A stretch of DNA of 13,068 nt from an uncultured Mollicutes bacterium. Lineage in GTDB: Bacteria; Bacillota_I; Bacilli_A; RFN20; CAG-826. Where the stretch lies: NCBI GenBank assembly GCA_900545015.1, contig UQXJ01000039.1, positions 1-13,068 of the forward strand, given 5' to 3'. The notes beneath the pieces are model-generated. The model ran no database searches, was not told the origin of the DNA, and saw nothing but the letters and a program-made list of their open reading frames with translations. This document shows positions 6,394-13,068 of this stretch, piece after piece; the stretch's first letter is position 1; every line of letters begins with the position of its first letter. Made by a program: the position numbers and the translations under genes.

Positions 6394-7968
6394 ATGAAGA
6401 AGAAACCAACATTATATATAGTTATATTGTGTGTATGGGTGCTTTGCTTATCTGTACTTGGCGTATCACTTTATTTTATTTTAACAAATTTACAAATTGA
6501 AAATTTAGCAGCAGAGATTACTGCTTCAATATTACTAACATTAAATACACTAGTCTTAGGTATTTTATGGTTTGGTAGTTTAAAAGATTTAATCTTTTCT
6601 ATTGCTTTTGCAACAACTGGCAAAAAGATGCTTTCAAGATATAAAGATATTTATGAAACAAAAGTAGATGAAGATTATAATCCAAAATTTTTACTTCTTT
6701 ATTGCACAAGAAACGATTTTAACCGTGATGCATTATTAAAATGTATGGCACAAAAGTACAAAAATGTTAAAACTGTCATTCTTGATGATAGTGATGATGA
6801 AGAATATTTAAATGAGATTGATCTTTTTGCTAATGAGTTTGATGTAGAAGTAGTTAGAAGAAAAGAAAAAACAGGATTTAAAGCTGGAAATTTAAATAAC
6901 TATTTAAGAAATAGAAATGATTATGATTATTTTGTTGTCTTAGATAGTGATGAAGTAATTCCATGTGATTACATTAATAAAGTTTTAAAATATTTTACTT
7001 ATGATAAAAAATGTGGAGCTGTTCAAGCAAGACATAAAGCAACAAAAGGAAATAATGTCTTCCAACGTTTAATGGGATTATCAGTTGGAAGCAATGGTGC
7101 ATCAACTCAAGTAGTTAAAAACTTTTATGGATCAAATGCATTAATTGGTCATGGTATGACGATTTCTAGAGAATGCTATTTAAAAACTGGTGGTTTTCCA
7201 CTTGTTGTAGCAGAGGATATTTCTTTTGCTGTTGATATTAGAAATAATGGTTTTGATATAATTTATGCTCCTGAAATTGAATGTTATGAAGAATTTCCTG
7301 TTAATTATTTAAGCTTAAAGAAAAGACAATGTAAATGGACTCAAGGCAATCTTGAATACATGAGAAAATATAATAGTGAGATTACAAATTGTAAGATGTC
7401 ATGGTTTGAAAAACTTGATTTAATTATTTCACATTATTCTTTACCTATCGTTCCAGTACTAAGTTTTTTCCTTATTTTCTTTACAATAACACTTGGATTT
7501 TTAGGCGTTAACGTTATCCATTATTCAATTTTTATTTATACATTAATGATCATATTTTTATGCTCACCTTTAATTCCAGATATTTTTGTTTATAGAAAAG
7601 ATAGAAATTTTTTCTTAATACTTCCATATTTTATTTTAAATATTGTTACTTATGCATCTTTAGCACCAATGATGATTAGTACAGTTTTCTTAGGATTATT
7701 TGGCAAAAAAGCAACTTTCTTAGTGACACCAAAAAATAATGAAACATTTACTTTTGGAAGAGCTGTTAGAGGAACACTTGATTCATTAATTTTCTCTATT
7801 ATATTAACAGTATTTTCTTTAATTGCTTGTCAAAATATTTTACCTGTTTTACTTGTTTTTATTGGATGCTTATGCGCACCATTTGTTGTAATGCTATCTA
7901 ATATAGAAATCAAAGATAATAGCAAAAATAAATTAAGAGAAAGAGCGAAAAGAAGATTTTCAAAATAG
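6394..7968 (+). CDS. Membrane glycosyltransferase family 2, cellulose-synthase-like
   Basis: The 524-residue protein has two N-terminal helices (about 6-31 and 42-62), a cytosolic GT-A domain and four or five C-terminal helices (about 350-372, 376-398, 405-432, 462-500). Catalytic landmarks are D131/D132 (UDP binding), K159-T-G-F-K-A-G-N-L-N168, the DSD metal motif (184-186), the ED base motif (E274/D275) and a variant of the processive QxxRW box, RQCKW (311-315). F-L-V-T-P-K (442-447) resembles the gating-region F-x-V-T-x-K of BcsA-type enzymes. The family polymerises a sugar nucleotide and moves the glycan through its own channel. No PilZ domain is present, so c-di-GMP control of the BcsA type is not indicated. 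AAGGAG at 6379-6384, 9 bases before the ATG, sets the start. It stands alone, divergent from the sigma gene, and ends at a strong terminator. Exact glycan unknown. Confidence 0.88.
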   Translation: MKKKPTLYIVILCVWVLCLSVLGVSLYFILTNLQIENLAAEITASILLTLNTLVLGILWFGSLKDLIFSIAFATTGKKMLSRYKDIYETKVDEDYNPKFLLLYCTRNDFNRDALLKCMAQKYKNVKTVILDDSDDEEYLNEIDLFANEFDVEVVRRKEKTGFKAGNLNNYLRNRNDYDYFVVLDSDEVIPCDYINKVLKYFTYDKKCGAVQARHKATKGNNVFQRLMGLSVGSNGASTQVVKNFYGSNALIGHGMTISRECYLKTGGFPLVVAEDISFAVDIRNNGFDIIYAPEIECYEEFPVNYLSLKKRQCKWTQGNLEYMRKYNSEITNCKMSWFEKLDLIISHYSLPIVPVLSFFLIFFTITLGFLGVNVIHYSIFIYTLMIIFLCSPLIPDIFVYRKDRNFFLILPYFILNIVTYASLAPMMISTVFLGLFGKKATFLVTPKNNETFTFGRAVRGTLDSLIFSIILTVFSLIACQNILPVLLVFIGCLCAPFVVMLSNIEIKDNSKNKLRERAKRRFSK

Positions 7969-7986
7969 TAAAATTCTCTGAATTAG

Positions 7987-8018
7987 TGAAAAAGCGTGCA
8001 AATTGCACGTCTTTTTCA
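7987..8018. terminator. Bidirectional intrinsic terminator between convergent genes
   Basis: GAAAAAG (7988-7994) pairs with CTTTTTC (8011-8017), and inside it CGTGC (7995-7999) with GCACG (8005-8009), with loop AAATT and a single bulged T at 8010. Outer A runs and T runs make it functional on both strands, serving the glycosyltransferase gene (plus) and the tandem-HTH regulator (minus). This is the clearest terminator in the window. Confidence 0.85.
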
Positions 8019-8025
8019 TGTCTTA

Positions 8026-10089
8026 TTATTTTATTTCTTCATAAATTATAGAATTTTCGTTAGTCACAACAGTTGCTCTTAGAGTCTCATTGATGTCACC
8101 TTTTCCATCTAAAAGGTTATATGAATAATGAGTTTCAACAAGATAAGTGACATCGCTTTCTAGGCCAGTAAAGGTGTATTTTCTTTCTTTAGTAGTTTCA
8201 ATTAAATCACTGTTTTTATATAGCCTTGTTTCGATATAATTAGGAGCTATTTTATCCATTTTGTCAGCAGCTTCAAAATAAATTGAATTCTTAGTTACTT
8301 TTATAGGTTTAAATTCCATTGCTGGTTTTTTAAAGGTTTTTGTGGTTACGCCCTTATTTAATGTTTTTGTTCTAACTCCCTTTCCGTCTAATAAATCAAA
8401 TGAATAATTGTAATAAAATCTATAATTTGTTGAAGAAAGAAGATTATCAAAAATATAGGCTGTATCTTCTTTATCATACTTAGCGACTGTTTCACCTCTT
8501 CCATTTCTTATTTCAATATAATTAAATTTAAATGTATCAACTTTAAAACTAACCTTAGGAACTATTTTAATAGAGGTCTCGGCAATTTCTATGTCGTCTA
8601 AATTAACGATAGGAGATGCAACATTGAGTGTTTTGAAAATGTATTCATGCTTTTGTATCAATTTTTCAGTGAGAGTTGTGATAATAATTTTATAAAGATT
8701 ATTAGAAATTAGGCCTGAAATGTTGTTAATTACATTAGTTGAAACTGTTTGAAGTTTGCCATTTTCTTCGTTTTTTAATGCAATTTCTTGAATTACAGTG
8801 TTTTCTCCAAGAGTCATATCAAAATAAACGGCTGTAGGATCTATTTTTGTAATATTAAAAGAAACAGAAGGAGTTGTTTGAAATTCTTGATTTAAGATTA
8901 TTCTTTCTTGATAATCTAAACCATCAAAAAAATCAGCTTCAATTGTACAAATAACCTTATAGTCAGTTCCAGGCTCTAAATTTTCAAATTTAAAATAATC
9001 TTGAGCAACTGTTATTTGTATTTCTTTTTTGCCCATTTTTAAATGAACTTTGAATCTCCTATCTTTAATAACATTGTAATAATCATTAAAAACGACATGA
9101 AATTCTGCAGTTGTTGTAGTAATACTTTGATTAGCTATTCTTAGTCTAGGAATATCGTTATTAATAACATTAAATTTTAAAATTTTATCTTCGGCATGAA
9201 TTGTTCTTTTTTTGCTATCTGTATCAATGAAAGAATATTCGTTTATAACAAAATCATGTTCTCCAAAGTTATATGAAGAAAAATTTACTTGAACAACAAT
9301 TTTCTCAAAACTGTATTTTATGAAATGTTGTGAATGGTAAAAGACTTCATTTGCCTTAAAAGAAGAAATTTTACATTCAAACGGATTAATAAGCTCTAAT
9401 ACTAAGTAGCCAATAAGCTCTTTTCCTAAATCCGAAATTGGTTCTTCACTATTTGCGGTGTTTGTTAGATAAAAGTTTTTTATAATAGGAGAAGTTTTTG
9501 ATATTTGATTTTCCTTTATTGTATTCACGATGATAGGCGTACTAATTCCTACAGTTGTTCCTAAAAATATAAAAGAACATATTGCAGCAATAAGAAGTTT
9601 ATTAATTTTTCTTTTCTTATTAATGACTGAATTATTATTTGTTTCCTTTTTTGGAGTTATTAAAAATAATTCATCATAAGGTTTTTTATAATAATCACAT
9701 AACGAAATAAATTCTTCGATAGATGGAGAAGCATTATTAAGCTCAAAATCAGATAATCTTTTTATAGAAATATTTACGTTTTTTGATAATTCCTTAAGTG
9801 TTAATTTGTTGCTTTCTCTTAAAAACGCTATATTTTTAGATATATTGTCAAAATTATAATCTGTTAAATCAGGATTACTATTAGGAGCATTTTCTTTTAA
9901 AAGAAAGAAATCATTAATATCCAACTTTAAAGAAGCACAAAGATCTAAAACAAGTGAAAGTGGAACCTTTGTTTTTCCGTTTTCATAGTTAGAGAGGCCT
10001 TGTGGTGTGATATGCAAAAAAGAAGAGATCTCGGCTTGAGTTAAATTTAGTTGGATTCTTCTGTTTTTAATAAAATCCCCAAAATTCAT
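8026..10089 (-). CDS. Membrane-anchored regulator: tandem Xre HTH, one helix, FN3-like outside repeats
   Basis: The 687-residue protein starts with two separate Xre/Cro-CI type HTH domains. The first is at about 1-62 (TQAEISSFLHITPQGLSNYE, 17-36); the second at about 82-142 (TLKELSKNVNISIKRLSDFE, 97-116). A Lys/Arg-rich patch (147-164) leads into one membrane helix (about 164-187), giving DNA-binding inside and about 500 residues outside. The outside part begins with an unrecognised region (190-310), then four modules of about 90 residues with fibronectin-III hallmarks, each with an L-x3-T/N-x-Y signature: 368-379, 457-468, 547-558 and 640-651. Three share a D-G loop before the last strand (389, 568, 661). 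It is probably a one-component sensor tying an envelope signal to transcription. The ATG (10089) has no Shine-Dalgarno site and lies 7 bases after TATAAT. It is divergent from a small HTH gene. No protease or ligand domain is seen. Confidence 0.85.
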   Translation of the reverse strand: MNFGDFIKNRRIQLNLTQAEISSFLHITPQGLSNYENGKTKVPLSLVLDLCASLKLDINDFFLLKENAPNSNPDLTDYNFDNISKNIAFLRESNKLTLKELSKNVNISIKRLSDFELNNASPSIEEFISLCDYYKKPYDELFLITPKKETNNNSVINKKRKINKLLIAAICSFIFLGTTVGISTPIIVNTIKENQISKTSPIIKNFYLTNTANSEEPISDLGKELIGYLVLELINPFECKISSFKANEVFYHSQHFIKYSFEKIVVQVNFSSYNFGEHDFVINEYSFIDTDSKKRTIHAEDKILKFNVINNDIPRLRIANQSITTTTAEFHVVFNDYYNVIKDRRFKVHLKMGKKEIQITVAQDYFKFENLEPGTDYKVICTIEADFFDGLDYQERIILNQEFQTTPSVSFNITKIDPTAVYFDMTLGENTVIQEIALKNEENGKLQTVSTNVINNISGLISNNLYKIIITTLTEKLIQKHEYIFKTLNVASPIVNLDDIEIAETSIKIVPKVSFKVDTFKFNYIEIRNGRGETVAKYDKEDTAYIFDNLLSSTNYRFYYNYSFDLLDGKGVRTKTLNKGVTTKTFKKPAMEFKPIKVTKNSIYFEAADKMDKIAPNYIETRLYKNSDLIETTKERKYTFTGLESDVTYLVETHYSYNLLDGKGDINETLRATVVTNENSIIYEEIK

Positions 10090-10096
10090 TAAAATT

Positions 10097-10125
10097 ATTA
10101 TACTATTTAACGTTTTTCAAGTAAA
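10097..10125 (-). promoter_or_regulatory. Sigma-A promoter of the tandem-HTH regulator gene
   Basis: On the minus strand TTTACT (10125-10120), a 17-bp spacer and a perfect TATAAT (10102-10097). The expected transcription start (about 10089-10091) coincides with the ATG at 10089, so the transcript should be leaderless or nearly so. Confidence 0.65.
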
Positions 10126-10132
10126 ATGCCTC

Positions 10133-10150
10133 ATTTTGTCCATTTTGTTG
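10133..10150. repeat. Tandem ATTTTGT repeat carrying the shared TGGACAAAAT sequence
   Basis: ATTTTGTCC (10133-10141) is followed at once by ATTTTGTTG (10142-10150), a near-perfect 9-base direct repeat. The minus strand of 10133-10142 is TGGACAAAAT, identical to the core of the 14-bp inverted repeats near the sigma gene. The position just upstream of the regulator's -35 box, between divergent genes, suits an operator. Function is inferred only. Confidence 0.5.
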
Positions 10151-10207
10151 AGTCGTTTCCTTTATTCATTTATTAGTCTAAAAATGTCTTTAACTTATGA
10201 TGAAAGT

Positions 10208-10212
10208 GGAGG
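10208..10212 (+). promoter_or_regulatory. Ribosome binding site that decides the small HTH gene start
   Basis: GGAGG lies 7 bases before the ATG at 10220. The same frame is open back to a TTG at 10136, but that codon has no ribosome binding site and sits in the divergent promoter region, so the start at 10220 is preferred. Confidence 0.75.
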
Positions 10213-10219
10213 AAATAAT

Positions 10220-10441
10220 ATGACAAAAACTTGTGCTGTACTTTATATTTATGATTTATTAAGGAACCATGGAAAGCTTAAATTGATGGACATTGAAAGC
10301 TACTTTAATTGTTCTCATAGGACTGCTGCTAGATATATAGCTGAACTAAAAAAGTATTTCCGTTTATTAAATGTTAATTACAAAGTTGAATTCTCACCTA
10401 GTGAAAAAACTTATAAATTAATTGAAATAGAAAAAGATTGA
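10220..10441 (+). CDS. Small stand-alone helix-turn-helix protein (WYL/DeoR-type HTH, no effector domain)
   Basis: With the ATG at 10220 this is a 73-residue protein. Residues about 4-45 read as a winged-helix HTH of the HTH_11/DeoR type: LYIYDLLRNHGKL (8-20), a short turn, then MDIESYF and the recognition helix HRTAARYIAELKKYF (33-47). R-T-x-x-R-x-I-x-x-L is the usual recognition pattern in WYL-family regulators. A C-terminal Y-x-V-E-F...K-T-Y-K-L-I-E (56-70) probably forms the wing. The WYL effector domain that normally follows is missing, and no frameshifted remnant was noticed after the TGA. It is divergent from the membrane-anchored tandem-HTH gene across about 130 bases, so it may control or be controlled by it. 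Possible weak promoter: TTGAGT (10148-10153), 17 bp, TATTAG (10171-10176). Confidence 0.7.
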   Translation: MTKTCAVLYIYDLLRNHGKLKLMDIESYFNCSHRTAARYIAELKKYFRLLNVNYKVEFSPSEKTYKLIEIEKD

Positions 10442-10458
10442 TTAATCAAAAGAAGTAG

Positions 10459-10486
10459 AGGGGCTTAAATAGTTCCTTTTCTTTTT
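10459..10486 (+). terminator. Probable intrinsic terminator after the small HTH gene
   Basis: AGGGGC (10459-10464) pairs with GTTCCT (10472-10477) using two G-U pairs, loop TTAAATA, then TTTCTTTTT. It is 17 bases after the stop. The remaining bases up to 10598 are very AT-rich and must hold the promoter of the next gene; GATAAT (10519-10524) is a weak candidate without a clear -35. Confidence 0.5.
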
Positions 10487-10598
10487 AAAAGACATAATTT
10501 ATTTAGTCTAAATTTAATGATAATATTTAAAAAGTAAGAGAAAAAATAAATCTTATATAAAAAATTTAACTTAATAATTTAAAGGAAAAAGAAAATAG

Positions 10599-12269
10599 AT
10601 GTCAGTTGATAGAAAGAAAAAAATAATTATTCTCTCAATAAGTTTATTTTTCTTTTTGCTCGCAGGAATTTTTCAAATGATTGATGAGTTTTTTGATCGT
10701 TATGTTGAAGCACTACTATCTCTTGCTGCACATATTATTTTTATTACACTTGTAATTTCTTGGGGAGCATCATTAATTCATAGAATATTAAGAAAAGATC
10801 ACCTTTTCTATTTTATATTTATTGCTATCTTACTTTTATTTATGTTAGTTACTCGAATGATTAAATATATGTTAACAACGAGTGAACTTAATATATTAAG
10901 TAGATTGATGTGGTATTCATATTATGTTCCTCAGTGTCTTATTCCTCCTACTTTATTCCTTTTAAGTTTAAGTATTGAAAATAAAAAAGGAAAACCAATT
11001 TCTAGATGTTGGAATTTTATTTATTTACCAGCTTTAATTTTAATAATTCTTTTTTATACAAATGACTATCACATGCTTGCTTTTAATATAAAATTTGAAT
11101 CAGATGGCATTAAATACACACACGGAATTCTTTACTATCTTGTTATAGTTTGGGAAATTTTAGTCACATTAATAAGTGTAGGAATAATGAGTTTTAAGTG
11201 TAAGATTTCATCTTCAATTAATAAAATGTGGATACCTTTAATTACGCTATTTTTATGTATTGGATTGACTTTTGCGTGCTTTTTCACTAAAAGTAAGGCT
11301 TTTAAAGTACCTGAATTACTTTCTTTTACCTGTATTGTTTTTATTGAAATTTGTATAAGTATTGGATTAATTCCGTCAAATAATGAATATTCAAATTTCT
11401 TTAACTTATCAACACTTAAAGCTTTTATAACTGATGAAAATTTTAATGTTATTTATAAACAAGATGGCGAAATGACTTTAGCTAAAAAAGAAATGAAAAA
11501 AGCAACAATTGGACCTATTATGCTTAATGAAAATACAATACTAAAAAGTAAGAAAATAAGTGGAGGATATGTTTTTAGATTTGAAGATCTTTCAGTGATT
11601 AATAAAATTAATATGAATTTAAAAGAAATCAAAGAACAAATCTCAGAAGAAAACGATCTCATCGAAGCTGAAAACGAAGTAAAAAATCAAAAAGCAAAAA
11701 TTGAAGAAAGAAAAAAGCTTTATTTAAAGATGGAAGAATGCACAAAAGATGAATTAAAACGAATCTATAAAATTTTAGAAGTTGCAAATAAAGAAGAAGA
11801 TACAAATAATTTTATTTATGAAATGCGTTTAGCTTCTTTATTAGCTGCCTATATTAAAAGAAGAAATAATTTAACGATTATTACTGAAAAAAATGAATTT
11901 GTCGATGTTCAAGAACTTGAATTTTCAATGAAAGAATCTTTGAATTATTTATCTTCAATAGATGTCTATAATTCTTTAGATTTTGATATTAAAGGAATGA
12001 TTAAGGGAAACATAGTTTGCTTAATTTATGATTTTTTTGAAATCGTTATAAGTACAAGTGTTGAAGCTGAGACATCGATTATAGTTCATGTTTTTAATAA
12101 AAATAATAAAATTTATTGCTCAATAGAAACTGATGAAAGTGATGTTCATTTAAGAAACATTGAAAGAATTTTAAAGCAAAAAATAAGTGAAGGAATAAAA
12201 ATATATAAAGAAGATGAAATTACTTATTTTGTTTTTGAAATTACAGGAGAAATATCATGCAATTCATAA
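10599..12269 (+). CDS. 7TM sensor protein with kinase-like tail lacking ATP-binding motifs
   Basis: The 556-residue protein has seven or eight hydrophobic segments (about 8-27, 37-59, 69-91, 107-126, 138-153, 175-198, 209-229, 239-258). The pattern resembles the histidine-kinase N-terminal 7TM domain: an IPPTLFLLSLS helix (115-125) and the T-N-D-x-H-x-L-x-F motif (154-162). A small PAS-like segment (about 268-335) is followed by a long coiled coil (about 335-395, with IEAENEVKNQKAKIEERKKLY) and a helical region, LASLLAAYIKRRNNL (411-425). I recall this last pattern from clostridial proteins encoded beside histidine kinases. No phospho-accepting H box, N box or glycine-rich ATP lid is visible, so it is unlikely to be an active kinase. 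Start: AAAGGA (10581-10586) sits 12 bases upstream, rather far. It overlaps the downstream kinase gene by 13 bases, so the two are probably one sensory complex. Confidence 0.75.
   Translation: MSVDRKKKIIILSISLFFFLLAGIFQMIDEFFDRYVEALLSLAAHIIFITLVISWGASLIHRILRKDHLFYFIFIAILLLFMLVTRMIKYMLTTSELNILSRLMWYSYYVPQCLIPPTLFLLSLSIENKKGKPISRCWNFIYLPALILIILFYTNDYHMLAFNIKFESDGIKYTHGILYYLVIVWEILVTLISVGIMSFKCKISSSINKMWIPLITLFLCIGLTFACFFTKSKAFKVPELLSFTCIVFIEICISIGLIPSNNEYSNFFNLSTLKAFITDENFNVIYKQDGEMTLAKKEMKKATIGPIMLNENTILKSKKISGGYVFRFEDLSVINKINMNLKEIKEQISEENDLIEAENEVKNQKAKIEERKKLYLKMEECTKDELKRIYKILEVANKEEDTNNFIYEMRLASLLAAYIKRRNNLTIITEKNEFVDVQELEFSMKESLNYLSSIDVYNSLDFDIKGMIKGNIVCLIYDFFEIVISTSVEAETSIIVHVFNKNNKIYCSIETDESDVHLRNIERILKQKISEGIKIYKEDEITYFVFEITGEISCNS
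12245..12250 (+). promoter_or_regulatory. Ribosome binding site of the downstream kinase, inside the 7TM gene
   Basis: AGGAGA lies 6 bases before the ATG at 12257 and within the last codons of the 7TM sensor gene. It fixes the start of the partial kinase and implies coupled translation. Confidence 0.7.
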
Positions 12270-13068
12270 ATTTACCATTACATGCTTGGCAATTTTGCAT
12301 GATTTTATTAATTTTCTCTTTAATTTTGATAATTATTGACCTTTTTGTTGTATTTAAATTCTATAGAAAGATTGCTTTATTTGTTTCATCTTCAATTTTA
12401 TTAATTATTGAATTTCTTTTGATATATTTTCTTACTGAAGAATCATCTGCATATAAAAATAACGAAATTTTTAATCCCCTTTTTAATAAAATTATTCAAT
12501 TACCATATTGGATTATATTGATATTTGAAATCGTGCTTTTTTCTTATTCAATTTTTGTTTTAATTTTATGCGTTCTTAAAAAACACACAAATATTTCTGC
12601 TTCATCAATTAAAGAAAGTTTTGATGAATTACCACTTGGCGTTACATTTTATGAAAAGAGTGGCCTTGTAAGATTAATTAATACTGAAATGAATAATTTA
12701 GTAATTAAAACGATTGGTACAGTCATGCTTAACGGAAATAATTTTTATAGTTTAATTAAAGAAGAAAAAGAAAACGAAAATTATTCAGTAATAAAAGAAG
12801 GAGAGAATCCAATTATTAAATATAATGATGGAAAAATCATTTCATTTAAAAGATATGAACATATTTTAGATAATAAAATCATTTATGAACTTGTTGCTAC
12901 TGATGTTACAGAAACTTATAAATTAACAAGCGAACTAGACGAGAAAATTGCTGAACTTAAAGAAATTAATAAAAGACTTATTGAATATGGAGAAAATGTA
13001 GAAGAACTTTCTAGAGAAAAAGAAGTTTTAGTCGCTAAAATTAGGGTTCATGATAACATGGGCAAATT
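12257..13068 (+). CDS. Sensor histidine kinase, N-terminal part (cut by window edge)
   Basis: An open frame runs from ATG 12257 to the window end, giving the first 270 residues. It has three membrane helices (about 13-35, 39-60, 83-108), a PAS-like domain (about 117-218) with F-D-x-L-P-x-G-V near its start and the typical closing D-V-T-E (216-219), then a coiled coil (about 221-262). The last residues visible are KIRVHDNMGK (261-270): His-Asp followed by N-M-G matches the H-D-x-x-G phosphorylation box of kinases that usually pair with LuxR-type response regulators, so H265 is the likely phosphorylation site. The ATPase domain and any response regulator should lie to the right of the window. 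The 13-base overlap with the 7TM gene and the shared 'membrane, PAS, coiled coil' design suggest that it is the catalytic partner of that protein. Confidence 0.8.
   Translation, partial: MQFINLPLHAWQFCMILLIFSLILIIIDLFVVFKFYRKIALFVSSSILLIIEFLLIYFLTEESSAYKNNEIFNPLFNKIIQLPYWIILIFEIVLFSYSIFVLILCVLKKHTNISASSIKESFDELPLGVTFYEKSGLVRLINTEMNNLVIKTIGTVMLNGNNFYSLIKEEKENENYSVIKEGENPIIKYNDGKIISFKRYEHILDNKIIYELVATDVTETYKLTSELDEKIAELKEINKRLIEYGENVEELSREKEVLVAKIRVHDNMGK

Noticed and set aside
10136..10219. N-terminal extension of the small HTH protein from a TTG at 10136
   Set aside because: No ribosome binding site precedes the TTG and it lies in the promoter region; GGAGG sits correctly before ATG 10220, where the HTH sequence begins.
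10599..12269. Functional histidine kinase assignment for the 7TM protein
   Set aside because: No H box, N box or glycine-rich ATP lid could be found in the C-terminal part, so only a sensor or pseudo-kinase role is supported.

Overview
The window is very AT-rich (roughly a quarter G+C by eye) with Gram-positive Shine-Dalgarno sites (AAAGGAG/GGAGG type) and TATAAT promoters. TGA is a stop codon (the small HTH gene ends in TGA at 10439-10441) and Trp is TGG, so this is translation table 11, not the Mycoplasma code. This fits a low-GC Firmicute/Bacilli-type bacterium, perhaps a gut Erysipelotrichales/RF39/Acholeplasma-like lineage; that placement is inference. No tRNA, rRNA, IS element, CRISPR array or phage gene was recognised.

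Left block (1-3514): a promoter-proximal (AT)n tract, then two abutting genes that each fuse an ABC ATPase to a MacB/FtsX-like membrane core. The second carries a large extracytoplasmic domain (about 345 residues) and the first has almost none, so together they look like one asymmetric heterodimeric transporter or mechanotransmission complex. Next (3654-4847) is a lone gene with its own extended -10 promoter and terminator, encoding a CofE-like (F420-0:gamma-glutamyl ligase family) protein whose real substrate in this kind of organism is unclear.

Middle block (5067-7968): a minus-strand pair, ECF-type sigma factor plus a single-pass membrane protein in the position of an anti-sigma factor, is divergent from a processive family-2 glycosyltransferase of the cellulose-synthase-like superfamily. 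The sigma gene is bracketed by a perfect 14-bp inverted repeat, and its -10 box lies so close to the ATG that the mRNA should be leaderless.

Right block (8026-13068): a minus-strand gene encodes an unusual one-component membrane regulator: two tandem Xre-type HTH domains, one membrane helix, and a large outside part containing four fibronectin-III-like modules. It too appears to be leaderless, and it is divergent from a 73-residue stand-alone HTH protein. A bidirectional terminator separates it from the convergent glycosyltransferase gene. Finally, two overlapping plus-strand genes encode a 7TM sensor with a kinase-like tail lacking recognisable ATP-binding motifs, and a PAS-containing histidine kinase cut by the window edge just after its His-Asp box.

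Taken together, about 8 kb holds three membrane-spanning signalling modules of different design (ECF sigma/anti-sigma, membrane-anchored tandem-HTH regulator, 7TM sensor plus kinase) around a polysaccharide synthase, with an envelope-active ABC pair at the left edge. A shared 10-bp sequence (TGGACAAAAT) at the sigma/glycosyltransferase and HTH intergenic regions may link some of them.
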